NCBI GenBank assembly: GCA_016785225.1 | Contig: JAFBJZ010000940.1 | Span: 372,001 to 436,000, forward strand | Reading direction: 5' to 3' | Length of the DNA: 64,000 nt | From: Psettodes erumei | Taxonomy: Eukaryota; Chordata; Actinopteri; Pleuronectiformes; Psettodidae | Part shown: one piece after another, positions 1 through 9,337 of the stretch | Layout of the letters: every line of letters begins with the position of its first letter | How positions within the stretch are numbered: the stretch's first letter is position 1 | Program-made: the position numbers and the translations under genes | The notes under the pieces: model-generated | What the model saw: only the letters and a program-made list of their open reading frames with translations | Told to the model about the DNA's origin: nothing | Database searches by the model: none

Positions 1-1926
1 TACAAGGATGCTGAGGATCATAATCGAGAGAGGCACAGGCCCCCCCGGTGGTGCTTTACCAACTCCGGCAGGTGACACTGAGGTCAAAAGAGGGGTGGCG
101 CTAGTGCGAATAAACGGTGGCCTTGCAATAAGCTTAGGGCATAAAATCTCATTTTTCAAGAGGCGCAGCTCAATGTTTGAGAACTGAACAGGGGAGGCAC
201 ATTTCACCTCTTTGGCAGCCACTCCGTCACTTAGCTTCTCCAGCCAGAGTTTGAGGGCAACCAGATCACAGGAGCACTCCCATGGGTTCCCTTCCAGGTC
301 TATCTGGGTCAATGACCGCAGCTGGTCCAAGACACCGCTCACTGGCAGGGTCATAAAGTGATTGTTTTTCAAATTCAGCCTCGCTAAAGAGACACCCGCA
401 AACACGTAGGCAGGGAGGCTCCGCAAAACATTATTGTTGAGATACAGGAGTTGTAGGTTCGGCATGGAATCAAATGTGCCTGCTAAGATTTCTTTTATGG
501 CATTGTATTCCAAATATAGGTATTGGAGGTTTGTGAGGCCCAAAAACATCTCTGGGTGTAACTGTTCGAGCTGGTTTCCATTCAAATACAGTCTCCTAAG
601 GTTAGTGAGGTTAGCGAACACACCTTTCTGAACAGTGATAATTTGATTGCTGCCGAGATGTAACAAATCTAAGCCCTCAAACCCTTGGAAATCAGTTGGG
701 CTTATGTCCCGGATGTAATTCCCACTCAGGTGCAGTTTCTTGGCATTTGGAGGTTTGGGAATGAGCTCAGCCAGATTTTTAATATTCCTCTCCTGACAGC
801 TAACACTAATGCCAAAGTCTGAGGGGTGGGCTTTACAGCTGCAGGGCTGTGGACACAACAGTGGAGGGGTCCGTGTCTGAAAGGAAACAATCTGACTATT
901 TCTGCCAAAAGGGGGCAAACCAGCCACAATACCGTTACCATAAATCTTAGATGAGTCAGTGGTTTTTGGTGATTTTGTGGCTATTGGAGCCATTGTGGTT
1001 GGGGACAATTTGGAGGATGACTGCCCATTATCTGGGGGTGCGGGTGGCATCCTTACATCAAAGTCACTTCCTGTTCCCATGGGACAAAGCTCCTGTTTGT
1101 TGGTTTCTTTAAGGAGCCTCCCGTACAAGTCACTTGGTGTTTCACATATGGCCTCACCAATAAAAATATTGTAGGGCATGTTTTCAAGCCATGCCTTCAG
1201 AGGTGCTAAATCACAGGTACAATTCCAGGGGTTGTCGTCCAGCTGTAGCTCTACAATGCGGCCAATATGCTCCAGAACCCCCAAATATGGCAGCTTCTGG
1301 ATCCTGTTCCCCCTTATATCCAGGTGTGTGAGTGAGGCAAACCGGAATATATTGTCAGGAAGGGCCTGTATGAGATTATCATTCAGGATTAGCACTTTTA
1401 GTTTGTGCAGTTTGTTAAATGCTCCCTTTTCAATATATTTAATCAAGTTGTAGTCAGCCTGAAGGTATTCCAAGTTTTCAATCCCTTGGAAAGTGTCTGC
1501 TCGCAGCACCTTTAACTCATTATTGTTCAGGTGCAGCTGTTTCAGTGCGCTCATCCCCATGAACGCTCCACCTTCGATGTTCTGCAGTTTATTATTCCCC
1601 AGCTGCAGTGACACAGCATGGGTGAAGTTCAGGAATGAGTTTGGGTAGAGTATGATTAAGAAGTTGTTCTGGAAGTTAAGGTGGTAGAGGGATGAGGCCG
1701 GCGGGATGAGCTGAGTGGGTCGGTAGACGGTGATCTTCTCACAGTTGACGTACAGCACGTTTTCCACTGACATGCAGGAGCAGGCGCTGCAGGTCTCGGC
1801 CATCAAATCTGAGGCGGACGGGTCTACCAGCGGGGGTCCGTCCGACATGGAGGGGGAGGAGAGGGAGGAAGAGAGGGAGCCGGAGATGAAAGAAGAAAAG
1901 GCCGCCAGCAGGAGTACGAGCAGCAT
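1..1926 (-). CDS. slitrk4: SLIT and NTRK-like protein 4, N-terminal 642 residues (C-terminus outside window)
   Basis: Single-pass neuronal membrane protein. SLITRKs act as synaptic organisers that bind presynaptic receptor phosphatases and modulate neurite growth. The minus-strand frame is open for 642 codons from the ATG at 1926 to the window edge, with no stop or frameshift. In order: a hydrophobic signal peptide (about 1-20); a Ser/Pro-rich linker (about 21-43); a first LRR block opened by CSACSC (46-51) and closed by an LRRCT with NPWNCTC (232-238), C261 and C281; a Thr/Pro-rich hinge (about 285-355); and a second LRR block opened by CPQPCSC (358-364) and closed by NPWECSC (547-553), C576 and C596. 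The start of the membrane helix, PLSIMILSILV, lies at 632-642. The pattern SVENVLYVNCEK and much of both LRR blocks match mammalian SLITRK4 as recalled, better than SLITRK1, 2, 3 or 5. About 200 residues (rest of the helix, cytoplasmic tail) lie outside. Vertebrate SLITRK coding regions usually sit in one exon, as here. An ancient fish paralogue of SLITRK4 is the main alternative. Confidence 0.95.
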   Translation of the reverse strand, partial: MLLVLLLAAFSSFISGSLSSSLSSPSMSDGPPLVDPSASDLMAETCSACSCMSVENVLYVNCEKITVYRPTQLIPPASSLYHLNFQNNFLIILYPNSFLNFTHAVSLQLGNNKLQNIEGGAFMGMSALKQLHLNNNELKVLRADTFQGIENLEYLQADYNLIKYIEKGAFNKLHKLKVLILNDNLIQALPDNIFRFASLTHLDIRGNRIQKLPYLGVLEHIGRIVELQLDDNPWNCTCDLAPLKAWLENMPYNIFIGEAICETPSDLYGRLLKETNKQELCPMGTGSDFDVRMPPAPPDNGQSSSKLSPTTMAPIATKSPKTTDSSKIYGNGIVAGLPPFGRNSQIVSFQTRTPPLLCPQPCSCKAHPSDFGISVSCQERNIKNLAELIPKPPNAKKLHLSGNYIRDISPTDFQGFEGLDLLHLGSNQIITVQKGVFANLTNLRRLYLNGNQLEQLHPEMFLGLTNLQYLYLEYNAIKEILAGTFDSMPNLQLLYLNNNVLRSLPAYVFAGVSLARLNLKNNHFMTLPVSGVLDQLRSLTQIDLEGNPWECSCDLVALKLWLEKLSDGVAAKEVKCASPVQFSNIELRLLKNEILCPKLIARPPFIRTSATPLLTSVSPAGVGKAPPGGPVPLSIMILSILV

Positions 1927-1960
1927 TTCGCCGGTTAGAAATCCTCCCCCAGAAAACCAT
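1739..1960 (-). other. Out-of-frame upstream ORF overlapping the slitrk4 start
   Basis: An ATG at 1960, 34 bases before the slitrk4 ATG and inside the predicted coding exon, opens a 73-codon frame that runs past the main start in another frame and stops inside the slitrk4 coding region. Its context is TAAATGG, with T at -3 and G at +4. The slitrk4 ATG has GAAATGC, with G at -3 and C at +4. The peptide is Arg/Leu-rich and resembles no family I know. It is probably relevant only as a translational control element, if at all. Confidence 0.45.
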
Positions 1961-1968
1961 TTAGTAAC

Positions 1969-2783
1969 CTTTGGAAGAAAAAAAGACAAGTGCATGCAGA
2001 AGCATTCACACACAGGCATACATGATTCCAAAGAAGCCCAGGGACACATGCACGCACACACACAGAAAGCAAACCATCAAAATACATATTTGGTTTCAGT
2101 GCAATTTCCATATAGAATTAATCCTAGTACTTTTTTACATAAGATATATATTTTTCTGTTTTCATCTGAATAAAACACAACATACAAATGTACATATAAT
2201 AACGATGCACATTCCTGATCATTGCACTTTTTATCAGTATCACTGCAGGGAGTTGCTTTGGCTTGGACACAATGATTCACCCTGACAAGACAAATGCTTG
2301 GTGCAGATTATTCTGTGCAGAAGGAAAAGTACCATATGCTCTAGAAATTGCTCATATTCATGAACTGTTACATCTCGGCATTGCAATATGACATAAAAAG
2401 CATGAAGCATCATCTTGGAAAATGTCTAAGACAGCAACATTACTACATTCTTCCCTTTCAGCATGTTCAAACAATCAAAGACAAACGGCTGCAGCTCTCT
2501 TTTTTCACGGGGGTCTCATTTGAAGCCAACAGCAGTACCATCTCGGAGCAGCACATTCAAATTATTAGAGAAAGCTAGTGTGAGACCAAGGGGGAAGGAG
2601 AGAATTGGGACTGTTCCCATTCCAGACGTATTGAGAGTGTTTAAGCGGCACCTCTTCGTCACAGAAAACCGCACTTGAGACAAAATAGAAACAGAAATAC
2701 AAAAATATTCCTGAAATCCTGAAAATATCAAAATCTGGTCATTTAAAAGATCGCGGATGAGATTTTAAAGAAATGAGACTTAC
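1969..2783 (-). other. slitrk4: Intron in the 5' UTR of slitrk4
   Basis: Read on the minus strand, the donor at 2783 is GG/GTAAGT, a near-perfect match to consensus. The acceptor at 1970-1969 follows a pyrimidine tract (TCTTTTTTTCTTCCAAAG). The implied intron is 815 bp, and the coding exon would begin at 1968, 42 bases before the ATG. SLITRK genes typically carry a short intron in the 5' UTR upstream of a single coding exon. The junction is predicted from the sequence only; no transcript is available. Confidence 0.75.
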
Positions 2784-3450
2784 CCAAAGCTGAGGTTGCG
2801 ATGAATGCGGCTCCCTCTGGAGACACGGGGCAGCATTGGTGAGACATGGATGGAGACGTGCGCAAACGGTCCTGAAGTCGAACGCAGACAGTTCGAGGGG
2901 CGCAACAAGGTTTCTCTAGCCCCCTATATCCCCATTTAGGATACTGTGTATCAGCACGAGCAAACTGGAGAGGGGGATGCGGTGGAGGTGGAGGTGGAGG
3001 GGGGTGGGGTGGGGGGTGGGGGTGAAGCTCCGATTTCACCCGATGCGTCTCTTGCTGACGGGCTCCCCTTGCTTAGAAAAATCACCCCTCTGGTCGCTCG
3101 GTCCCCAAGATGGTTGTACTACCTCCATGGGAGAGCATTCATTTGGTTGCAGGAGAGATAGAGAGAAATTCGGAGAAAAGAGAGAGGAGGGGTGTGATAG
3201 AGAGAGAGAGAGAGAGAGAGAGGCTGACGGCTTTTAGAGATCCTGTCGGTGCGTCCGGCGACTCCAAGACGTGAAAAAAGGTGCAAGGCGGTCGGTGATG
3301 CGGTGAAATATGTCCGTCATACTTACAGTTTTTAGGGGAAAGTGGAGGAGCAGGAGGAAGAGTGGACAGCAAAAAATGCGGGAGAGAAGATGACCAACAC
3401 CGCGCGTCTGGCTTCAGCTCGACTCGGCAACCTCCAGTGATCCAATGAAT
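2784..3450 (-). promoter_or_regulatory. slitrk4: Predicted 5' UTR exon and proximal promoter of slitrk4
   Basis: The exon upstream of the 815-bp intron ends at 2784. Its transcription start is not fixed by the sequence. A TATA-like TGTATATATTC lies at about 3447-3457 on the minus strand, and a start near 3420 would give an untranslated exon of roughly 640 bases. The segment is richer in CpG than the flanks. It holds a G-rich stretch at 2976-3025 (C-rich in the transcript) and a GA tract at 3198-3222. A second donor-like ACT/GTAAGT lies at 3325-3320, so an alternative upstream exon is possible. Short upstream ORFs occur in the exon, including one that ends across the splice junction at TACTAA. 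Confidence 0.4.
3198..3222. repeat. (GA)n microsatellite
   Basis: About 12 uninterrupted GA units on the plus strand, so CT-rich in the slitrk4 sense. It lies within the predicted first-exon/promoter segment. Confidence 0.95.
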
Positions 3451-4178
3451 ATATACAGGTTTGTTTCCAGCAAAGTTGCGCACCGGGATAATGGTTCAGA
3501 GGGCAAAAGCAGCAAGAACGCTCCCATCAGGTTGTGTGTACAAGTATATTAATCTCAATCGGGGCAGCATGAATCCTGTCCTTTGCTCAGACCCCGTGCA
3601 AAACAGTTCTTTTTTCTTTACGGGTCAGTTTATTCGCAGAAGAAAGGCTTACTTCAATCTCCATCCAATGGGGGCGATTTTGAAAAAAAATAAATAAATA
3701 AAGGTCGGATGTGGAAAAAGGGCTATGGCTATATCGAATCTCCTTTCCTGGGCGAACAAAACAGGAAAGCAGAGGAGAGAAACAAGAGAGACAAGTCAGG
3801 ACAACAGAAACCGGTGCGTAAAAATGAATAATGCAGTTATTCGGCCGTTAGTCCGCTGCGGTGGAAGTGAGGAGCTGGAAACTCCTCGCTTTCTCCTGCA
3901 CTCATCGGCCCACAGAAATGTGATCGAAATAATCGCGGAGAAGAAATGTGGGGATTTTAAAGCCAAAAAAGAGAAAATCCATTTGGAAGAAATAAATGGG
4001 AGTCACAAAAGAGTAGAGCGAGCCCGTGTCTCCCTCTTCTGTAAGACAGAACAGTATCCGTGTCAGACGCCTAAGTACACTGGCTCCTTCTGCAGCCGCA
4101 TTCACCGAAGCTTCCCCACACGACTAAAAGAGGAGAATGCAGCGATGTAGAGGGAGGGCGGGAGGGAGGGAGGGAGTT

Positions 4179-4206
4179 GAGAGAGAGAGAGAGAGAGAAA
4201 GAGAGG
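4179..4206. repeat. (GA)n microsatellite
   Basis: GA-rich tract preceded by a GGGA-rich run (4151-4175). Confidence 0.9.
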
Positions 4207-4598
4207 GAAAAGAGGGGGTTCTCTCACATACACTGGAAATGAAAAAACAAAAAAACACTAAAGACATTGAAACAGATCTGTTTTTTAAAGCGCGCAATTT
4301 ATTACTTGGCTGTAGCCTTTATTACTTTAGTATGACCTTCTAACTATTATTCATATATGCATACAAATATCCACCTGTATAGCTTAATGAATATGGGAGG
4401 GGGGGTTCCTTATTATGTTTAAAAAAAACCCACTTAACCTGCCAAAACATTGCGTTGGGCTTGACTTGAGCGACATGGTCCTAGTGCGTCCCTGAGGTCC
4501 GAACAGCGAGGGAGTAAAAGAGAGAGATCCAAGTGTGTGCTTAAAACCGGGCACGGGAACGCGCATGTGAGCGGCATTTTAAACAGGAGAGAGAGATG

Positions 4599-4601
<3 letters not shown>

Positions 4602-4630
<29 letters not shown>

Positions 4631-4631
4631 A
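4602..4631. repeat. (GA)n microsatellite
   Basis: About 15 GA units, followed by an AG-rich purine stretch to about 4665. Confidence 0.95.
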
Positions 4632-5060
4632 GCGGAAAGGCAAAGGAAGGAGGGGGAGGAGGAGGAGAGTGGGTTATTATTCAAGAGTGCAGCAGTCGGA
4701 CGGGCTACAAGATGGGAAAAAATGGAGGAGGTGGGAAATCAGTCAATCACGGGTTTATGCGGTTCAGATTTTTTTTTGTTTTTGCAGGAGAAAAAGGATC
4801 GCAGCGGAGAGAGTAGAGGAGAGGTGATGCATGAATGGATGGATGGAGAGTCGCGTCTTCAGGTATGACTACACCTCTGCTTCGAATGTTATCTCTAAAA
4901 TTTTGTAGTAGCCCCTTAAAGTTATTTATAAATAATCTATCTATTTATCTATCTGTCCAGCTGCCCAGCTGTTTATTCATTTATATGAGATGAGTCCCGG
5001 GCTGAGTGTCACGGCAGCGTGGCGCAGTGCCTGCGCGCTCTTGTCAACACAGCTGACACC

Positions 5061-6952
5061 CATGGGAGAAAAGGGGAGTTGGACCTGAAACTTGACAGTG
5101 ATCGCCCTCACCGGAAGCCTCACCTCTGGTTTCCTCTTGCAACAGGTGGCGGAGCCAAGTGACGCACAAATGAAACCGGGCAGGAGAAAGGCAAGATGGG
5201 AAGTATGGGTTTCACATGCAGCCCAGAGCAGGAGGGAGCATTTGTTTATCGTTAGCCATGATGCAGCAGCAGGGATGAGTCGTATCTGTTGTCACTTTAT
5301 GTCAAAAAAGGTTTCATCAGCTGAAACAAATGGATTGCTTGCGAGCAAGTGGTATTATCCTCCACATGATGTCTGAAACTTACTAATGCCAACATTTCTC
5401 ATATTTTTTTTTTAATTAAAATGACCTTAACCAACCTTTTAGTGTCTTTTTGCTTGAAACATGTTGCAATGTAATATTTTGCATATCATTTATGTGAAGT
5501 TCTGATGACATGTTACTTAATTTCTCTTTCTGCACTTCGCACTTAGTGCGGCAGAATGGAATATTTTCATCGTCAACTATACACATGAAGGCAATTAGTG
5601 TTAATGCATTCACTCTGCAAAGACAGTTGGTAATTAAGGACACTTCAAACTGTAAGTTATCGTGTTTTGATCAGACATTTCAGTCTCAGTTATTTCTCAT
5701 TTAGCTGAATCCAGCAGCCCTCTGATGTAATTCACTCCTACAGTTCTGCAGAAAAACAGTCACTCCATTCATTGGTTCACAATAATGTTGGGTGTGGATG
5801 AGGTCTCATTTAAGTCACCATCTGCATGAAAAGAGCAAATCCAGTGTTCCTCCACCTCAAGTCTCCCCAGTGTGTGTGTGACAAGGAGGTTGTAAGTGTG
5901 CATGTGTGTGTGTGTGTGTGTGTGTGTGTACAAGCGTGCTGATATTTGACAGTCTTGGACATGTTCCTACACTGGCTGTGAGTGGCCTGAGGGAAGCAGG
6001 CCTACTGGAGAATGAGCCAGACAGTTGGCAAAGCCTCTGCTTCCGTCTCAGCTGTCGTTGGTAGTCTGGCCATGTGGCTGAGAAACTGCTTCCTGTGTCC
6101 AAACACTGGAAAAAAAACTTGAATCTCATGTGTTCTAATCCCATTTGTTGGATTAAAATAAAGCATTTTAGCACGTGCTTAAGGCATTCATGTGTCACAC
6201 CCCTCATTCCCTCTTGTTTTGTCGCTTTACAGCCTTGTGAATGCTGGGAATGTTTCCCGCAGCTGAGAGTATAGTGTTTGATGCGCTGCCCTCCTCTGGA
6301 TAGAAAACTAACTGCACTCCACTCAGGGGACTGTTGCTCAGGTGAGGCCTGTTCACTGTGGGGCCAGCAGCCCTGGCACAGTATCACACTCACTGATCAA
6401 TAGCTTTGGCCTGTTTCTATCACAGACACATGTAGTCCTGCTACAGGTGTTTACCAACAACAGCACTGATGCAAAACTAATATTGATGCAAATCTGACAT
6501 TAATTGCCAGCCAATTTATTTCTCTTTACAGGAAAAAGACAAACTTGTTTATCTTGTGATGTGAATGTGATTTTTTTAAAATGTTACTTTTAAAAAAAAG
6601 ACAACAATTGCACAATTTTGATGTTAAAGGTGCACAATTACATTAAATGCTTCTTTTTCAAATAAACGATCAGTTCCAAACCTTCAGAATTTTTTTTCGA
6701 TAAAAGACAGTCACATTAGCACCCAGTGAAAAGAAGCCTGCAGTCTGTCATCCTGAGACCTGGTGTGCAGTTTATGAAGATCTAATGCAAGCAGGAAAAA
6801 TGGGTTGAGCATGATGCAGTATTAAGCTCACCGGGTTTTTACTGCCTGTAACTGTAAATTCAACACTGGTGACAGAAGTGTAATTCAAGCGGAGCAGACA
6901 GTATTTCCCAATTTGAAAGTAGAGGTGAAAATGTTACTTCCAGTTCACCCTG
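5061..6952. other. Intergenic DNA, no gene seen
   Basis: Non-coding sequence with one TG microsatellite (5903-5929). The 178-codon minus-strand frame at 5857-6393 contains a His-Thr run made by that microsatellite and has no recognisable domain. Confidence 0.6.
5903..5929. repeat. (TG)n microsatellite
   Basis: About 13 TG units. Confidence 0.95.
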
Positions 6953-6960
6953 GTAATAAC

Positions 6961-7341
6961 CAAGTGGTGGAAGAAATACTTCATGCTTGTAAAAGTATAA
7001 ATACCACAGCACAGCGTAGAAAGCAGGAAAGGGTGGGGCTAGTTTTAATTACTTTATACAATGCTGAATAACATGTGATTTGTCAAACAATACACTCTTA
7101 TTTTACTGCAATCTTATATTAACGTGTAACAATACATCATACTTTATTTCTTGATTATATTTTGGATCAACAAAATGAATCAGCAAAGTACATTGTACTT
7201 TAAAATATATGTGGGGGAGTGTATTTGCCTCTGAATCGTAGTGGAGTAGAACTATAAAGGAGCTGAAAATGAAAATAGTAAGTACAAGTACCTCAAAATA
7301 CAGTAGTTGAGTAAAAGCTACTTATTTACTTTCCACCACTG
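6961..7341. mobile_element. hAT-type MITE, 381 bp
   Basis: The left end is CAAGTGGTGGAA and the right end TTCCACCACTG, which are inverted copies apart from one extra A on the left. They are flanked by GTAATAAC (6953-6960) and GTAATAAT (7342-7349), an 8-bp target-site duplication with one mismatch. The duplication fits the hAT pattern nTnnnnAn. There is no coding capacity. Internal phrases such as AGTACAAGTACCTCAAAAT and TGGAGTAGAA are typical of an abundant fish element with these ends, as I recall it. Confidence 0.8.
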
Positions 7342-7349
7342 GTAATAAT

Positions 7350-9305
7350 GAGCACTGCCCATAATGCTGGGACATGAGCAGCAGTCCTCTTTCACTGATG
7401 AGACCTACATAATTCTGTATTTACTTGACAACAAATCCCACTTGAAAGAGAAAAACCAGCAAAGCTCACCTCGCTACTTCTTCGTGGCAGTTAGCCTTGG
7501 GCATTCATTCCATCAGTAGATATAAACATTAAAAAAGTTTTCAGTGCTTTTTGTTTAATTTCATGTCTTGGCATTTATAAAACATGAATTAAAAAAGAGT
7601 AAATATTTGTATTCTACTCAATTCATGGCTATTTTTAGCAGTGGATTAATATACTGTACCTTTAGCGCTCCGGTGCAGTGATTCCCTGCCAGGGGTATGA
7701 GTACCTCAGGGGTTACTTCTGCAGTTGCCAAGTTGAATCTGGGGAAATTGGGAGAAAAATAAATATATTAATAGGATATGCAACAATAATAAATAATAAA
7801 CTCTCCCAGCAATAATAAGCATATACCTTCCACCAGCCTGACTGTGTGTTCCTCCTGGGAGTGCAATAAACTGTACTGATTACAAGTGGATTGTTTAAAG
7901 TCATGGAAAAGTGGTGGAAACTCAAAGCTTCTGCCACTTGTGTGACTCTAACCCCAACGTGACCAAACCTGATTAAATAATAATCGTGATAAAAAGACCA
8001 AACCAAAGTTAAACACGGCAGTTGTGACATCAACATGTCTTGTATCTATCAGCATTATAACCACATTCACATTCATATCATTTTAAATAACATCAACTTT
8101 GAAAACAATTCAATCAATTTCAACAACTACATAGGTGGTAATATGTAATCATATGACTGTTCCAAGCCTGCAAGGTAGCAGCTAAGCAGTTAATCACACA
8201 TAGATAGAAATCCAACAGTGGTGACACTGACCACAGCTGAACTATATTCATGCAGATGCATAAATAAGCGTCCTCCTCTGCTTTCGCCTCCGGCATTCCA
8301 TTTGCAAAAAAATGGGCTTCTTCACCCACCTCGAAAAACAAGCAAACACCATAGGGTTGTTTTACAGATGGCTACCATCTTCCTCTATTCTTCTTCTCTA
8401 TCTTTTTCCTTTATTTGTTGTACTTTTTGAAGTGAGCTGGATCAGATCTCAACAGGAACTCAGTGTAAACCCGAGTCACACAAGCTGCAAATGAAATCTG
8501 GTTAAAATCATATATTGATCAAATCTGGATATGAGGCATGATGAGCCAAAAGACTGTGTTTAAGTGTGTGGTCATGGTAAAGAAGGAATATTACACAATT
8601 TGGTTTTAGTAGTATTTAGACAACAGTGCAGCTGTATGGCACGGCGGAATCATGACATTTGTTGAGGATGCGATAAATACTGAATGTCACCCCTCTCTTC
8701 CTTCAACAACCCATAAACTCATACATGAAGAATTAACCGTTAAAAGGGCATCTGACAAAAACCTGCTCTGAATAAAAGAATCTTACCACGGCAGGGCTGT
8801 GCATGCAGTCCACAATCAATATGACCAAACAAGAGTCATATTAACATGTTTATTAGGATAGACCAGTATTAGTAGTACTATGTTTACTGACACGTCATGA
8901 CCACTTAGTGCTGCTGCTTTTCCGCCCATCTAGTTAATGTCATTCACCAGGTGCAGCAAGAAATCAGTCCCCATTTAGAGAGCTGAAAAGACAAGCAGCA
9001 GGGCTCTGAGTCACGAGAGTGGAGTAGGTCCGCTCAGTGTTTTCAGTGTCAGCACTAACCACAGGAGACGCTCACCCTGAAGCTTCACTGCTCATTTCTC
9101 ATTGATTGGCATTCAGAGGGTGTTCTGATGCCAGTCTGAACAGGTCACAACTCTAAACTGATCTGCATGGCCACAGCACCAGTAACTGAGATGTCACATC
9201 CCAGCATGCCAGCGCAAGCAGAACTAAGTAAAACACACATCACAAATGGACACACAGACTTAGCCTTTCTTTAGAAAACACCACAATATACTATGTATGT
9301 ATGTA

Positions 9306-9337
<32 letters not shown>

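Larger units (their letters stand above)
3460..5060. promoter_or_regulatory. Upstream flank of slitrk4, CpG- and GA-rich
   Basis: No gene is seen here. Relative to the rest of the window, CpG dinucleotides are common (for example around 3840-3880, 4440-4570 and 4990-5050). Two more GA tracts occur at 4179-4206 and 4602-4631. This is the most promoter-like DNA in the window and may hold distal promoter elements or alternative first exons of slitrk4. Open frames with SLSLSL or ERERER runs here come from the GA tracts and are not genes. Confidence 0.35.

Noticed and set aside
2743..3039. 98-codon minus-strand Pro-rich frame
   Set aside because: The Pro/His run reflects a G-rich tract, and the frame crosses the predicted splice donor. 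Only its 3' part is considered, as an upstream ORF.
3139..3483. 114-codon minus-strand frame in the slitrk4 promoter region
   Set aside because: Its Ser-Leu run comes from the GA tract; it is better explained as 5' flank or UTR.
5857..6393. 178-codon minus-strand frame
   Set aside because: It contains a His-Thr run encoded by a TG microsatellite, has no domain and shows no splice or start support.
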